From contig CM070900.1 of NCBI GenBank assembly GCA_036417435.1, positions 30,171,496 to 30,235,495 of the forward strand: a stretch of DNA of 64,000 nt, in the 5' to 3' direction. The first letter of the stretch is position 1, and each line of letters starts with the position of its first letter. This DNA comes from Inia geoffrensis. Taxonomy: Eukaryota > Chordata > Mammalia > Artiodactyla > Iniidae. Below, piece by piece: positions 47,971 to 60,033 of this stretch. A model generated the notes under the pieces. The model ran no database searches, had not been told where the DNA came from, and saw only the letters and a program-made list of their open reading frames with translations. The position numbers and the translations under genes were made by a program.

Positions 47971-49429
47971 TCAGAAACAAACAAACAAAAAAATTGGAAC
48001 TGGTTATGTAATCTGATTGGGCCTAAATATAGTCACGATCTTATTGCCAACAGAAAATGGGCAACTGGTAGTTCATACCACGTAGTGGCAACGTGGTAAC
48101 TGGAATTATTCCCTGTCATCACCCAGGATGATGTGCCTGGTAATGCTGAGCTTGAAAATTCCCAGTGGCTGCTTCTGGGTGGATATGATTACAGGACTGA
48201 GGGGCAGTTAGGTAGCTTCTGACTATACTGGAAAGCTTCAAGGAAGAAAATGGCAATCTCCTGGCTTTAAATTCTCTCAGCTCAAAATATGGACAGAGAG
48301 GTTATGTGATGGTCCTAATAGAGTCTCTAAGTCATGAGGTCATAGAACTAAGACACTGAAAATCAGACCCAAAATTTGATCCTGTAAGTTGTAGAACAAC
48401 ATAAGTTGAATTGACAGCTTCAGGATATCTCTTACGTAAATGTCAGGGCATTGGTTAACAAGGAGGAGAACTCTGAAAACTGTAATGATGATCTGGGGTG
48501 GATTCAGATTCATCTGAAAGCTTTGGAATTTCAAGTCCTCTGAGCCTCCTTTTCTGAGGGAGCAGTTCTTATTTCCCCAGGAAGAGGAAAGCAAGCCTTC
48601 ACTTGCTTTATGAACCTAGATAGAGTTAACTCAACTGAGGCAGTCACTTTGCAAGATGGTGCCCATTATTTTCAGGATACACCCTCATCCCGACTTATTG
48701 CTTTCATGCTCAAAACTAGAGTCATATTCCAATGGGCCCACGATTATGAAAGCAAAAGCTTGGCCTCAAAGGAAATAGTTTATACACTGAAGGAATTGTA
48801 AGACCCCTTTAATTTATATTGGCAGAACCTGGGTAATATGTATAGGAAAGGTTTCTGAGATTGTTAGGCCAAGGAGGACAAAACACAATAATGAATTCAA
48901 TGTGTTAGACTGATCAGGCAGTAGTAGCTCTCACAGTTTGCTTCGTTGGTTGACTGAAGCATTGAGTCAATAGTGATAGACACTTAATGAGGTTGTGATG
49001 ACAGAACTTGCCTGAAATAATGTTTAAGAGGAATCCAATGATTTAGGAGATAGGAATGCTGCAGTATATTTATCATATGCTACCTGCTTCCTACTGCCTT
49101 GCCCACTGCCTTTCACGTCCCCTGCCAGAGTCCAGACAATTCTTCATCTTGACCATGGCATTGAGAAAGTCTGTATGACAGGACCACTAGGATCCCTGAA
49201 AAGCTCTTAGTTGGCTGACCTCTTCAGGTGATTATTATAAGAGCGGACATCACTGAAGGAGCTCCCTGATTTCAGGGGGAGTAATAAGGTGGCAGAGGTC
49301 AAAGGGCAAGGAGAATGCAGTTACAAAAATGGGCAGCAGGGTTGGAGTGACTTTTAGATCCCTTTAAGAAGGGATTTTTGGTAGTGGCTAATAAATCAAA
49401 GGTCCTTTGGAAGGAATTAGATTTTAGAG

Positions 49430-49628
49430 GTTGAAAAACTATGGACCATGGACCAAATCTAGCATGTTAGCCATTTTGTAAACAGTTTTACTGGAACTCT
49501 GTCTTGCCCTTTCACATATATACACATTTCTATGGCTGCTTTCACATCACAATGGCAACAGAGATCATATGGCCTGCAATGCCTAAGAAAATTACTATCT
49601 GGTCCATTACAGAAAAAGTATTTGCTAA
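49430..49628 (+). mobile_element. hAT-type DNA transposon relic
   Basis: 'gaccatggaccaaatctagc', 'gtaaacagttttactggaac', 'tctatggctgctttcacatc', 'gagatcatatggcctgcaat' and 'ttactatctggtccattaca' follow a common mammalian non-autonomous element of hAT type. It has no coding capacity and lies inside the retroviral remnant. Confidence 0.6.
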
Positions 49629-49904
49629 CACTAAATTAGATGGGTAACTGACTGTTGTATTGATTACTACATATAATATCAATCAGACATCTAGGTCTGG
49701 AATACAGAGACTTTACTTGAGTCGTTATAATGCAGATAATGGCCTCTTAACCAATTCCTAGACCTGAACAGGTTAGCAGATCTGGAACCCTTTGAATGAA
49801 GGAAGCCTGGGTTTTTGCAGAAAGACCACACCCCGCCCCTCAACACATGCTCCAAGTAACCCTGCTATATATACTGAAAATATTCCTCTAGAATACAAAG
49901 AATG

Positions 49905-49980
49905 GAATATAATAGAATAGATAATATTCTATTATAGAATAGATAATATTCTATAATAGAATAGAATATAATAGAATATA
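49905..49980 (+). repeat. AT-rich AATAGAAT minisatellite with inverted symmetry
   Basis: A 20 base unit 'tagaatagataatattctat' occurs at 49913-49932 and 49935-49954, and neighbouring AATAGAAT blocks continue to about 49979. 'ctattatag' (49930-49938) and 'ctataatag' (49951-49959) are inverted copies, so the stretch can fold on itself. Confidence 0.85.
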
Positions 49981-50300
49981 AAGTAGCCTGCATCTATTTG
50001 GCCAGATAACTGTGCACTGAGGAAAATGAAACTCAGATCTTTGGGGCATTACTAGATATGGGCTCTGAGTTGATGCTAATCCTTGAGGACCCCAAATGCT
50101 ATGATCATCAATAAGATGAGAGGTTGGACGATAAATGGAATTTAGCACATTTCCATCTTTCAGTTAGCCTAGTGAGGCCAGAGACCACTCTGGCATTGTT
50201 TATCCAGTTCTGAGATTCCAGTTGGAATAGACATACTGAATAACTTCCAGAGCCCCACTTTGACCCTCTGACTCCTCGAGGGAGCGTGTTATCTTTGGCT

Positions 50301-52469
50301 CTGGAGTAACGGCAGCTTCCTAGTCATGCTTTAACAACCTTCCTCACCTCTTTGCTCCGTTTAAACCATCCTTTACTCTTCCTGCTCTTTTCATACCTCT
50401 GTATTCAATCCCTTGATTTTAATTTCTCTCTGCTTGAAATGTATTACTGATATACTTGCTTACAATCAGCTTGTTGCTTAAACACTGGGGGAAGACAATA
50501 GGCTCAGATCATAATGGCACCTTCTCCTCAGTTTCTTCATGTGTAATATGAAGGTGTTATACCTGGAGAGCCCAAGCAAGTTGCTCAGGTTCATATATCT
50601 ATATCATTGCCAAACGTGAGTATGAAGAATTCCTGGCTCCTGGCCCAATAGGCCAGATTCTAAATGTATATCTTAATTGTTCTTAAACATCTTTTTTTTT
50701 TTTTAATGTACAGAATCTTTGATTGAACTGAGATCTTGGAAAGCTGAATCTCTGGGGAAAAATCCTAGGGATATGTCTTTTTCTAAAGCCCTAAAGTTCC
50801 TAGAGCAGTATTTGGGAACTACAGCACTAAGTACAAGAAAATACAGAGGGACTGCATCACAGCCGTTTTATCTTATGAGAATTCACCTTTATGTGAATGA
50901 AGGAGAAATAAGAGAAAATAAAAATGAATAAATAAAGCAGGTGATTTTGTTTTTGATCTCTGCAATGGATGTGTACCCCAGTACCCAGAGAAAGTGTGAT
51001 AAGAATTGGATGTTTCTTTGGTCAGTCTTAGTTTCTACAAAACTTTCATAGTGAGAATGCCTCCTCTGTCCTGGGTAAGACCATAAAGATGTGTGACCCA
51101 CAGAATCGGTCAGAAGTTTTTGTAATATCTTTATAAGTTATGTAGTCCCACCAGACAGGAAGAATATTTCTGTGCAAATCATTCCAAATGTATTTTTGAA
51201 ACTATATAGAAAAATATTTCAAAATCTTAAGAAGCATAAAGGTGCAAATTCAGTCAGGTAATGTGGTAGTCTTGGTGGAATAACAGATTTCTGTGAGACG
51301 ATTAGTTAATTGGGTAGTAATATGTCTCAAACTGAAGGAAGTGGGGTTTCTGACCATCTTCTTTACTAAGTTACATATTTGAAGGTATGTTTACTGTAGG
51401 AATGGGCTCAGCCCGGCAACTGAGGTCAAGATAAATTACCCTGGGTGTCTTCACATCTAGACATCTCTATTACTTAATATCTTTTTCATTATTTGATTTC
51501 AACTGGCTATGAAGAGATCCCTTAAATTGCCTAAATTGACATAATGGTTTTCTTAGTGGGTAATATTTTTAAACTTGGGTAGATTTACAATGAAATACAG
51601 AAAAATTCTTAAGAGAAAAAAACTATAATATTAATATTTTTCTGTTAAGAAAACTATGTCTATTTGACTTTTTTCATGTATTTACAATATATACAAGATT
51701 TTTACCTTATAAAGTAACTGGACATTCTTGCAATTCCAATGTAAAATGGGAAATGGAGGAATTAGTTTAAATATGTTTTAAGCTGAAATCTTACTGTTCT
51801 TATATGCAGAAATTTTTTTGTAAAAATTACTATATTTATAAGTTTTATTTCTAGAATATTATTTAACTTCTTGTTAAGGCTCATCAAACAATTGAAATAA
51901 TTAAAAGGAACTCAAGTATATTAAATTTATACATGCAATTTAAAAGTGTGAATTTGTTTAATTAACTAAATGTGTAAATGGGATCAAATAGTAATCAAAG
52001 GCTTCCTTAAAGGTAGTTGCTAAAATTTGTTATACTTATAAATAGAATAGTAACTTTTGCACACTGAATTGAAAAGCTTAAGGAAGAACCATGTTTATGA
52101 ATTTGTTATTAATGCATTGAATTTTAATTTAAATAAACACCTGAGTACCTTTTGTGTAGTGCAAATCTACACAGTAGATAAGGAAAAAAATTGACATTTC
52201 TGGACTAAGTGTATAAGGATTAGTATCTTTCACATAAACTCTCGAACAGAAGCCAACCATTCCAACTTGTGTTCACAGACCAAAAAGAAAAAGATCTAAT
52301 ATGGAGGTTGTCTTGACATTATTTAAAAATGATAGGTGTCAAATTAGTCTCCAACATGGAATTTTCAAGGTTAATTTTGACTCTAAGCCATTTTTTGCTT
52401 TATGTAAAACTCCCCATGTAAAAATAACTCTCTATGAAGAAAATTCAGAACATTTACTCATAAAATTTC
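50301..52469. other. Unique AT-rich non-coding DNA
   Basis: No gene recognised; a T-run of 13 occurs at about 50692-50704. Very AT-rich text spans 51500-52150. Confidence 0.5.
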
Positions 52470-52645
52470 AGCCTTGAAAGGAATCTCGGCACTTCAATTC
52501 CAACGCCTCATTTTGTGACAAGGGAATGGAACCTCAGAGATGTAAAATACCTGTGGGCACAGGGACAGATCATGAAAGAACTGAGACAAGGGGCCGAGTC
52601 TCCTGGGTACCAGCCCCAGTCATCATCTCTAATTCATAGTGCTTA
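52470..52645 (-). repeat. MIR-like fragment
   Basis: 'ccttgaaaggaatctcggca', 'cgcctcattttgtgacaagg' and 'gggccgagtctcctgggtac' resemble the reverse orientation of MIR-class repeats. Strongly diverged. Confidence 0.45.
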
Positions 52646-53639
52646 ACCCAACAAGGATTTCAACATTTGATTCCTGAAACCAGGTCATCATTTTAACCTC
52701 CAATTTTGAAATGAGGATCAGGAAATTAATGCCACATTATACAATGATATCATCATTATCGGAACCAAGACAGCTGAGATCCTAGAGCTCTGTTTTTTCA
52801 CAGGACCCGGTTGCTTTTCATTTCTCAACCTGGCACCTTCTGTTGCCACTAAGTATTCACTCGGAGTTCTTTTAAAAGGAAAGTTTCATACACTTCCTAT
52901 GGCCTCTACTCTCTCATAGAAGGAGTGACATTTGAGAATTCTGACAGTAAGACATCTCTGACTTCAATCACAGAGTGTGAAAATGAATATTTTCCACATG
53001 CAACTTTGAAAGTTGGTGCTCTTTTAACATAGCCTTTCAGTTTTACTTGAGATTGACTGCAGGGGAATTGGATGGTAGTTCAAGCAGCACAACAGAGAAT
53101 GTTTGATAATCAGTGCCCAGTGTAAGAGGAAGGATGATGAGGCCTCTGTTGCACCAAGGCAAAGCAAAGCCCGTGGCTCGGGGAGAGATAATTTATCCAA
53201 AGAAATTCAGCGCTTCCACTGAAGATTTCTATAGCAAATTGTGTGTGCTCAAATTCTGCTCTCTAGCCGGTGTGGATGTTGCTTCCAAACTTTTTTGTCA
53301 ATTTCCTATTGAGCAGAGAATTCTGTACAGTATTGGTTGGTATCAACTCATGATATCTATCTATCTATCTATATACATATACATATATATATGTTTGTAT
53401 ACATAATATTCTAATGTATAATATGTATTGTTATATATTATTTACAGAACTTAAGAAAGGAGAGACATTTAAGAAAAAAGTAAAAGAAGTTAAAACTTTA
53501 CTTTTTTTTCTTGGTTAATTTGTAAGAAGAAATTCCCTCTTGATAGATGCTCAATAGTACTTCAGAGTTTGTAATGAAAATTTCCTCATCGAAACTATGA
53601 TGGTTAGGTATTTAAGGCATTACCCATCTTGATATTAGA
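52646..53639. other. Non-coding DNA with a small microsatellite
   Basis: No gene recognised. An (ATCT)n then (ATAC/AT)n microsatellite lies at 53353-53392. The 97 codon plus-strand frame at 53113-53406 starts without ATG and runs into that microsatellite, so it was not called. Confidence 0.5.
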
Positions 53640-55700
53640 AAACTTTTTCTTTTTTTGCTTGTTTCTACATGTGTTATAAGCCCCACAATGCACTGCTATC
53701 AGTTTTGCTTTTAATAGTTGTCTTGTAGACCTACCCACACATTTACTATTTCTGACATTCTTCATCCATTTCTACAGATCGAGGGCTCCATTGGCTATCA
53801 TTTCACTTCAGCCTGAAGAATTTATTTTAGTATTTCCTGTAGTGCAGGTTTACAGAAACAAATTCACTCACCTTTGGTTGTCTAAAAATATTTTACTTCA
53901 CCTTCATTTCTGAAAGATAATTTTCCTCAGTATGGGATTTCCAGTTGACAGTCACCCCTCCCCCCACCCACATTTCACCCCTTAAATGATATTGTTTCAT
54001 TGTCTCCTGGAATTCCATTGTGATGAGAATTTAGCCATCATTTGTCACTCTTATAAATGTTCCCCTTTATTCAATGCATCTCTCCCCATGTTATGGATGC
54101 TTTTAAAATTTTCTTTTTATCTTTTCAGTAGTTTGACTATGATGTATCTGGGTATATTTAACCAGCTTGGGGATCTTCTGCACTTGGGTTTTAGTGTTGA
54201 TGTCTTTGATCAATTCTGGAAAATTCTCCTCTGTAATCTCTTTAATTATTTCTTCTGCACCACTATCTGTCTCCACTCCTAAGACTGTAATGGCATGTAT
54301 ATTAGACCATTTGGTGTTTTTCCTATGTATCTGTTATGAGCTGAATTGTGTTCCTCCAAAGTTCATATGTTGAAATTGTAACCCACAGTACCTCAGAATG
54401 CAACCAAATTTGTAGGCATGGTCTTAAAGAGATAATTAAGTTAAAATGAGGTTATTAGGGTAGGCCGTAATCCACTGTGCCTGGTGTTCTTCTAAGAAGA
54501 GGAAATTTGCACATGTACATGTACAGAAGGAAGATCATGTGAAAACACGGGGAGACAATGACCATTCCAATCCATGGAGAGAGGCCTCAGAAGAAACCAA
54601 CTGTGCTGACATGGGCCTCTAGCCTCCAGAAACATGTGAAAATTAATTTCTGTGGTTTAAGCCACCTAGTCTGTTGAACTTTGATATGATAGCCCTAAGA
54701 AACTAATACAGTGTCTCCATATGTTTTCAGTTTGAATAATGTATATTGATCTATTAGTTCACTGAATCATTTTTATTCTGTGTACAGTCTGCTACCTCTA
54801 TCAAAACATTTTCTTTCCCATATTGTATTTCTCACATGTTGTCTACTTTTTCCACTAAATCCTTTAACATATTTATCATAGTTATCGTAAAATTCTTGTT
54901 GGATAATCCCAATATCTGTGCCATTTCTGGATCTGCTTCTATCAAGTATTTCCTCTTTGGGCAATCAGTCAACATTTTCTTTCTTCTTCACATGTTTCAT
55001 ACTTTTTGGTTTGTATGCTATAGATTGTATATATATGCAGACAGTAGAGATTAAATTAAATGATATTTACCCCTAGAACATGGCATGTTTCTTCTTCTGT
55101 CAGGCAACAGTGTTGGGGAGGAGGAGGGTTGGTCAATCTAAATATTAGTGGGGCTGGATCTAGGTTTGGTTGCAGCTTTAAATAGATGCAGTTCACTATT
55201 GGTTTCAAATGTTTGGAGGATCACTGGGGAGTTAGTACTTTTTTCTCTCCATTCTCACACCTGGACTTCTGTGACTGGGGAAAACTTTCTTTACCCTGTT
55301 CCCCTCCCCAACCTTTGAAGGGTCATTGCAGTACCATTGATGAAGGCCTAGAATGCCTCAGTGGGGTTTCCTCTCAGTTCTCTTGCCCCATCCCCAGTCT
55401 TTGAAGCCACTGGATCACACTCAGTAAGAACGTGAGGCTCTAAGAAGTTTCCTCCTGGCTCGCACACCCTGCCCCAACTTTGAGTCGACTAGTCACTGTC
55501 TTACACTCCTTAAAGGCCTGTGCTCCTCTGGGAGGGGAGGGGGCATCTCTTTCAGTTGTAAGTCCTTCTCTCTTAGGAATGACTTTTTACTGTTCAGATT
55601 TTAGTTCATTTAATCATCTTTGTGTCCTCTGCTCTCAGATGTACTTCTAAAACTCTGGGATTTTTGTAGCTCATCTGGACAGTTATCACTGTTAGGATCA
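53640..55700 (-). mobile_element. Ancient L1 fragment, minus strand, split by an LTR
   Basis: On the plus strand it has the antisense L1 ORF1/5' region order: 'tttcctgtagtgcaggttta', 'acttcaccttcatttctgaa', 'cagtagtttgactatgatgt', 'gcttggggatcttctgcact' and, after the LTR at 54332-54711, 'taaaattcttgttggataat', 'atctgtgccatttctggatc'. GC-richer text at 55080-55560 fits an L1 leader. No intact frame remains. Confidence 0.7.
54332..54711 (+). mobile_element. MaLR-like solo LTR, plus strand
   Basis: It begins 'tgttatgagctgaattgtgt', continues 'gttcatatgttgaaattgta', 'cctctagcctccagaaacat' and 'ggtttaagccacctagtctg', and ends 'agaaactaataca'. It lies inside the ancient antisense L1. Confidence 0.7.
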
Positions 55701-55839
55701 GTAGGTCATATTTTGAAACTTTCTACAATCACCTGAAATAGCAATCTCTTCTATTTATAAATTCTTAGGTAAGAAATTCAACCACATTTGAGGGAAGAAT
55801 TCAACCATGTATGAAGGGGGAATAAACAAAACACAGATG

Positions 55840-55930
55840 CCAAAATAGGCAGCATGTGTGGAGAATATTAACTAGTTCAGTTTGGTTAAAGAATTTGGAA
55901 TATGAAGGTGAGTTGTAGAAAATGAGGAAA
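55840..55930 (+). repeat. Ancient repeat fragment
   Basis: 'cagtttggttaaagaatttg' and 'gtgagttgtagaaaatgagg' are about three-quarters identical to 57505-57560 in the same orientation. Both look like pieces of the same old family as 21616-21935. Confidence 0.45.
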
Positions 55931-56274
55931 CGCTGCTGGAGATATCTATTGGTTTTGACAACATGGTATCCCATTCCTCATTCTAGAAAATATTCTCAGT
56001 TTCTGGGGAGGTGTTCCTCACCTAATCCAATTACATTATTTTGATGCGGTTGTACAGAGAGAGGCATAGGAACTCAGCCTAGATAAAAATCATACCCCAT
56101 TTTTTAGTCAGTGATGCACTTATAAGAGCCATGTCAAGGTAGTTGGTGTTCTTTCCTGGACTCTACATACACTGAAGAGAAGAAAGAGGAGAAAAGCCAA
56201 ATCTCCCATGTGTGGTGAAGCCTAACTGGAGCAGAGCCAGAGGACAGATGACCTGCAGACTAGCTCTATCCCCA
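55931..56274. other. Non-coding DNA, possible old repeat
   Basis: No gene recognised. Parts of 56020-56260 have the feel of an old interspersed element, but no family can be named. Confidence 0.4.
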
Positions 56275-56309
56275 TCTCTCTCTCTCTCTCCCTCTCTCTC
56301 TCTCTCTCT
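56275..56309 (+). repeat. (TC)n microsatellite
   Basis: Sixteen or so TC dinucleotides with a single CC interruption. Confidence 0.93.
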
Positions 56310-57164
56310 GTTTTGTAAGGCTTTTTTCTTTAACTGCTCTGAGCTAGGTTCTGTCACTTGGCAATCTCAAGTCCTGTGATTGTTTAGACTAGACTCTCTT
56401 TCTTTATCTGTAATAAAATATCTAGATTTTAGTTACTCTATTATAACTATCAAATTGGCTCATGACATTGGTTCCAGAGAATTCTTCTCAACTCGATTTC
56501 TAAAACCAGTGCGGAAATAAAGGAAATAACCACATTTAGGAATTTTATAGTACTGTTATAGAACCAATAAACTTAACCATACTTTTGAAGGACTTTGGAA
56601 TCATTGTGATCACCCTCCTTCTACAGATGAGGAAATTATGATACAAAGGACTTAAACAATATGACTTAGATTACATAAATGGTTGCCAGAATACTAAAAA
56701 CATATGTTTCATTAGTTGATCTGGTAATTTGTTCTCTGTTTGCTCTACCAAATATATTTATTCATAGATAACTTGTCTACATTATTCTCTTGTTGACCAT
56801 AGAATTCCAATGTGACTCTGTTTTGTATCTCACTTTGCAGTCATTGAAATACACCAAAAGTTAGTCTGTCAACAATGATTTAGTAATTTAAATTCTAAAC
56901 GAAACAAAATATTTCTTTAGACAGAAATACCAAAGGATGGTTCTAATATTAAGTTTCCATGTTTGCCTTCATTCGATTTCGGCCAAAGGGGGAAAAATAT
57001 TTCCTTTGATCTAGATACTATTGGTATGTGTGCCCATCCTCAAATGAGTTATATTCTAGTTTAGGGAAATAATATAAATGAATTAATACAATAAAAAATA
57101 AATAATACCTCATAGTAGTTGTCACAGATTGAGATTATTTTCCCATTTCTAAATTTGCTCAATA
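56310..57164. other. Unique AT-rich non-coding DNA
   Basis: No gene recognised. A weak MIR-like trace ('cttctacagatgaggaaat') is at about 56618-56637. Confidence 0.45.
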
Positions 57165-57305
57165 TACGTCTCTCTGATCACAAGCTTTATGAAGATAGGA
57201 ACCATGTTCATTTTCTTTACCACTGTTTCTGAGTCCCTACTTTAGCGCCTGATATATAATTATCATTCAATAAATACTTGAGCAGTGAATGCATAAATGA
57301 GAGGC
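57165..57305 (+). repeat. L2-like 3' fragment
   Basis: 'gaagataggaaccatgttca', 'gagtccctactttagcgcct' and 'cattcaataaatacttgagc' match the usual L2 3' end order. Confidence 0.6.
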
Positions 57306-57399
57306 ACTACTCAGTGTTAAGAGAGATCAAGGTTACTTCTAGCCGGGATGATTAAGGAAGGTCTTTTTCTTTTAATAGCAGACAGCATTCTACCTAGGT

Positions 57400-57740
57400 C
57401 TGCAAGACTAATCAGGGTTTGAATGAGATTGGGTTTGAGGCAGGGAGCAGCATAAACAGGAGCACACAGGTGCTGAAATACGCAGCAAGTATGAAGAATG
57501 TCAAAAACCAGTTTGGTTGAAGTATTTGATATATGAAGCTGAGTTATGGAAAATGAGGTTGGAAAGGAGGTTTGGGACCAGAGGGCCTTTTATTTCAATC
57601 TAAGAAATTTTACTTTTATTTTGTAGACAGTGGGAGTCAGTGAAGGATGGTGCCCTGAGGAATGAACAGAGCTGTGGTACAGGATGATTAATCTGGGAGA
57701 TGTCTGTCGACTGGATTAGAATGTGGAGAGATTGGAGGTA
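57400..57740 (+). repeat. Ancient interspersed repeat
   Basis: 'gtttggttgaagtatttgat', 'agacagtgggagtcagtgaa', 'ggaatgaacagagctgtggt' and 'atgtggagagattggaggta' follow the same old family seen at 21616 and 55840. Confidence 0.5.
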
Positions 57741-57829
57741 AGGGGACAGGTTAGCTATAAATTACAAGTGAATAACAACGAAGCCTGAAAACAAGGTACA
57801 GGAAGGGAGGAGGGAGATACAGTGGCGTA

Positions 57830-58077
57830 TAGTAATTATTCTTATTATTAACTACTATTACAGCTACAACGATCCTTTATTGTTCTAGGCACTAGACTAA
57901 GGCCACTATTGCATCAATTTGTTTCCACAGAGCAACCTCATCATGTGTACAATGTTAACCCTATTCTGCACTTGAGAACGTGAAGCACCCAGGGCACACT
58001 TAGCAATTGGTAGAGCCAGAACTTGAAACAGATAATGTGATTCCTGAACCTAAGCTCAAAGCAACTCTTAGTTATTT
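57830..58077 (-). repeat. MIR SINE fragment, minus strand
   Basis: 'tattgttctaggcactagac', 'accctattctgcacttgaga' and 'ggtagagccagaacttgaaa' are MIR in reverse. A CHR SINE inserted at its end. Confidence 0.6.
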
Positions 58078-58090
58078 AAAAGTTAAATCC

Positions 58091-58306
58091 GGGGCTTCCC
58101 TGGTGGCACAGTGGTTGAGAGTCCGCCTGCCGATGCAGGGGACACGGGTTCGTGCCCCGGTCCGGGAGGATCGCACGTGCCGCGGAGCAGCTGGGCCCGT
58201 GAGCCATGGCCACTGAGCCTGCGTGTCCGGAGCCTGTGCTCCACAATGGGAGAGGCCACAGCAGTGAGAGGCCCACGTACCGCAAAAAAAAAAAAAAAAA
58301 AAAAAA
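58091..58306 (+). mobile_element. CHR SINE, plus strand
   Basis: Complete short-type CHR SINE: 'gggcttccctggtggcacag', 'gggttcgtgccccggtccgg', 'gcccacgtaccgc' and a 23 A tail. Target-site duplications 'aaaagttaaatcc' at 58078-58090 and 58303-58315 are perfect. Confidence 0.96.
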
Positions 58307-58315
58307 GTTAAATCC

Positions 58316-58698
58316 AAGGTCCTAAGTAATTCTGTAGATGTGGAGTCAAAAGAGTGGGGGGTTTCTCCTATTTTACCTGTAAGATTTCAAATTTATACTA
58401 GTAATAGAAGAAAAGTTTATATTTAGTATATATTTGGTTCATGATGCCTCCAGGGTATCCAATGGAGAGTTCTAGTAGGCAATTTGTAATGTAAGACTAA
58501 AGTTCAAAAGAGAGTCTGGGAACGGAGATTTAGAAATGTTAGCACAGAGGAAATATTTGAAATCTCACTATTGCCATGATAAGAGAGTAATACGAAACCA
58601 GAACAGAGGGCCAGGGACCAATCTTTGAGAATGTTTCACAGGATGGGAGGAGAAAGGGCAAACAGAATGAAACAAGGAGTATCAAAAGAGACAGAAGG
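58316..58698. other. Non-coding DNA
   Basis: No gene recognised; parts may belong to an ancient repeat ('gaatgtttcacaggatggga'). Confidence 0.45.
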
Positions 58699-59523
58699 TG
58701 TTATGGGTTGAATTGTGTCCACATAAAAAGACATGTTAAAATCCTAACTCCTAATATTTCACAATGTGAATTTTTTGGAAAGAGGTCCTTATGGATTTAA
58801 CCAGGTTAAGATTAGGGTGGACCTTAATTCAATATGAATGATGTCACTATAAAAAGGGGAGATTTGGAGACAGGCACCCACAAAGGGAAGACGATTATAA
58901 GACATACAGGAGGGCTTCCCTGGTGGCACAGTGGTTAAGAATCCGCCTGCCAATGCCGGGGGCACGGGTTTGAGCTGTGGCCCAGGAAGATCCCACATGC
59001 CGTGGAGCAACTAAGCCCGTGCACCACAACTACTGAACCTGTGCTCTAGAGCCCGTGAGCCACAACTACTGAGCCTGTGTGCCACAACTACTGAAGCCCG
59101 CGTGCCTAGAGCCTGTGCTCCGCAGCAAGAGAAGCCACCGCAATGAGAAGCCAACACACTGCAATGAAGAGTAGCCCCCACTCACAAGTAAAGCCCACAC
59201 ACAGCAACGAAGACCCAACACAGCCCAAAATAAATAAATAAAATAAATAAATTTATATTAAAAAAAAAAAAGAAGACACAGGAAAAAGCCACTTGTGTAA
59301 CTGGATGTCAAGCATCTCCAAGCCAAAAATGTGAAAGATCGCCAGCAAATATCAGAAGCTAGAAGAAGTAAGTTAAGTATTTTTCCCTAGAGCTTTCAGA
59401 GAGAGCGCGGTCCTGCCAAAGCCTTGATTTTGTACTTCAAGCCTCCGGAACTGTAAAAACAAGCGGCTTTCAGCCACCTAGTTTTTGGTACTTTGTGACA
59501 GCATCCCTAGGAAACTAATACAG
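58699..59523 (+). mobile_element. MaLR-like LTR, plus strand, split by a CHR SINE
   Basis: It starts 'tgttatgggttgaattgtgt', continues 'gttaagattagggtggacct' and, after the SINE, 'gaagctagaagaagtaag', 'cagccacctagtttttggta', ending 'ccctaggaaactaatacag'. Same family as the copy at 45544. Confidence 0.72.
58911..59271 (+). mobile_element. Long-form CHR SINE, plus strand
   Basis: Head 'agggcttccctggtggcaca', then 'gtgagccacaactactgagc', 'gcagcaagagaagccaccgc', 'gaagagtagcccccactcac', 'caacgaagacccaacacagc' and a tail of AAATAAATAA units followed by A. Target-site duplications are near 'aagacatacagg' (58899-58910) and 'aagacacagg' (59273-59282), one small gap. It interrupts the LTR of the preceding entry. 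Confidence 0.9.
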
Positions 59524-59559
59524 AACGCAAACCAAAATATTTTATTGGAAAACATACAT

Positions 59560-59561
<2 letters not shown>

Positions 59562-59590
<29 letters not shown>

Positions 59591-59591
59591 A
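59562..59591 (+). repeat. (AC)15 microsatellite
   Basis: Fifteen perfect AC units. Confidence 0.95.
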
Positions 59592-60033
59592 CCAGACTGT
59601 TTCAAAATTATGAATGGAAATGGTCAATAGTCTAAATACTGTAGAGATATCCTTGAGTATAAAGACTGAGCAAACCCTATCTTCTTTGATAATTAGAACA
59701 GATTAGTGATCTCTGAGGGGTCAGTTTCAGTGTAGTGGTGTGAGAAGAAGCATATTTAAATCTAAATACCTACAAACTAAAGTACTTGAAATACTGGATT
59801 GTATGATAAGAACAAGTGGTGAAGACTGTGACAAGCAGAAGACGTCATACTCCATAAAGTCATTCCATTTTTTAAAAATATTACTAGGATGGTAAAGAAA
59901 AATACATCTGTAGTCCATGAATGCATATCCTTTCTATCAATGAATAAGTCTGTTATCACTAATTCTCGAAGTCTGATAATACAAGGGAGAGCAGAGAGAG
60001 AAGTTAAGGAGGTTATAGGACCAAAAGAAAGGA
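59592..60033. other. Unique non-coding DNA
   Basis: No gene or mobile element recognised in this stretch. Confidence 0.5.

Larger units (their letters stand above)
47990..50300 (+). pseudogene. Decayed endogenous retrovirus internal region (ERVL/MaLR-like)
   Basis: The first part (47990-49430) has the layout of a MaLR/ERVL gag-type internal region, with no usable frame. At 50050-50290 there is a recognisable retroviral aspartic-protease-like block: 'ttactagatatgggctctga' (the active-site region, with the usual Thr after the Asp changed) and 'ggaatagacatactgaataa' further on. Stops and frameshifts are frequent and no long frame survives. Reverse transcriptase and envelope are not visible. A hAT relic interrupts the region near 49430-49628 and a small AT minisatellite lies at 49905-49980. 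Confidence 0.55.

Noticed and set aside
53113..53406. Plus-strand frame of 97 codons
   Set aside because: It starts at GTG, has no exon signals and ends in a microsatellite.
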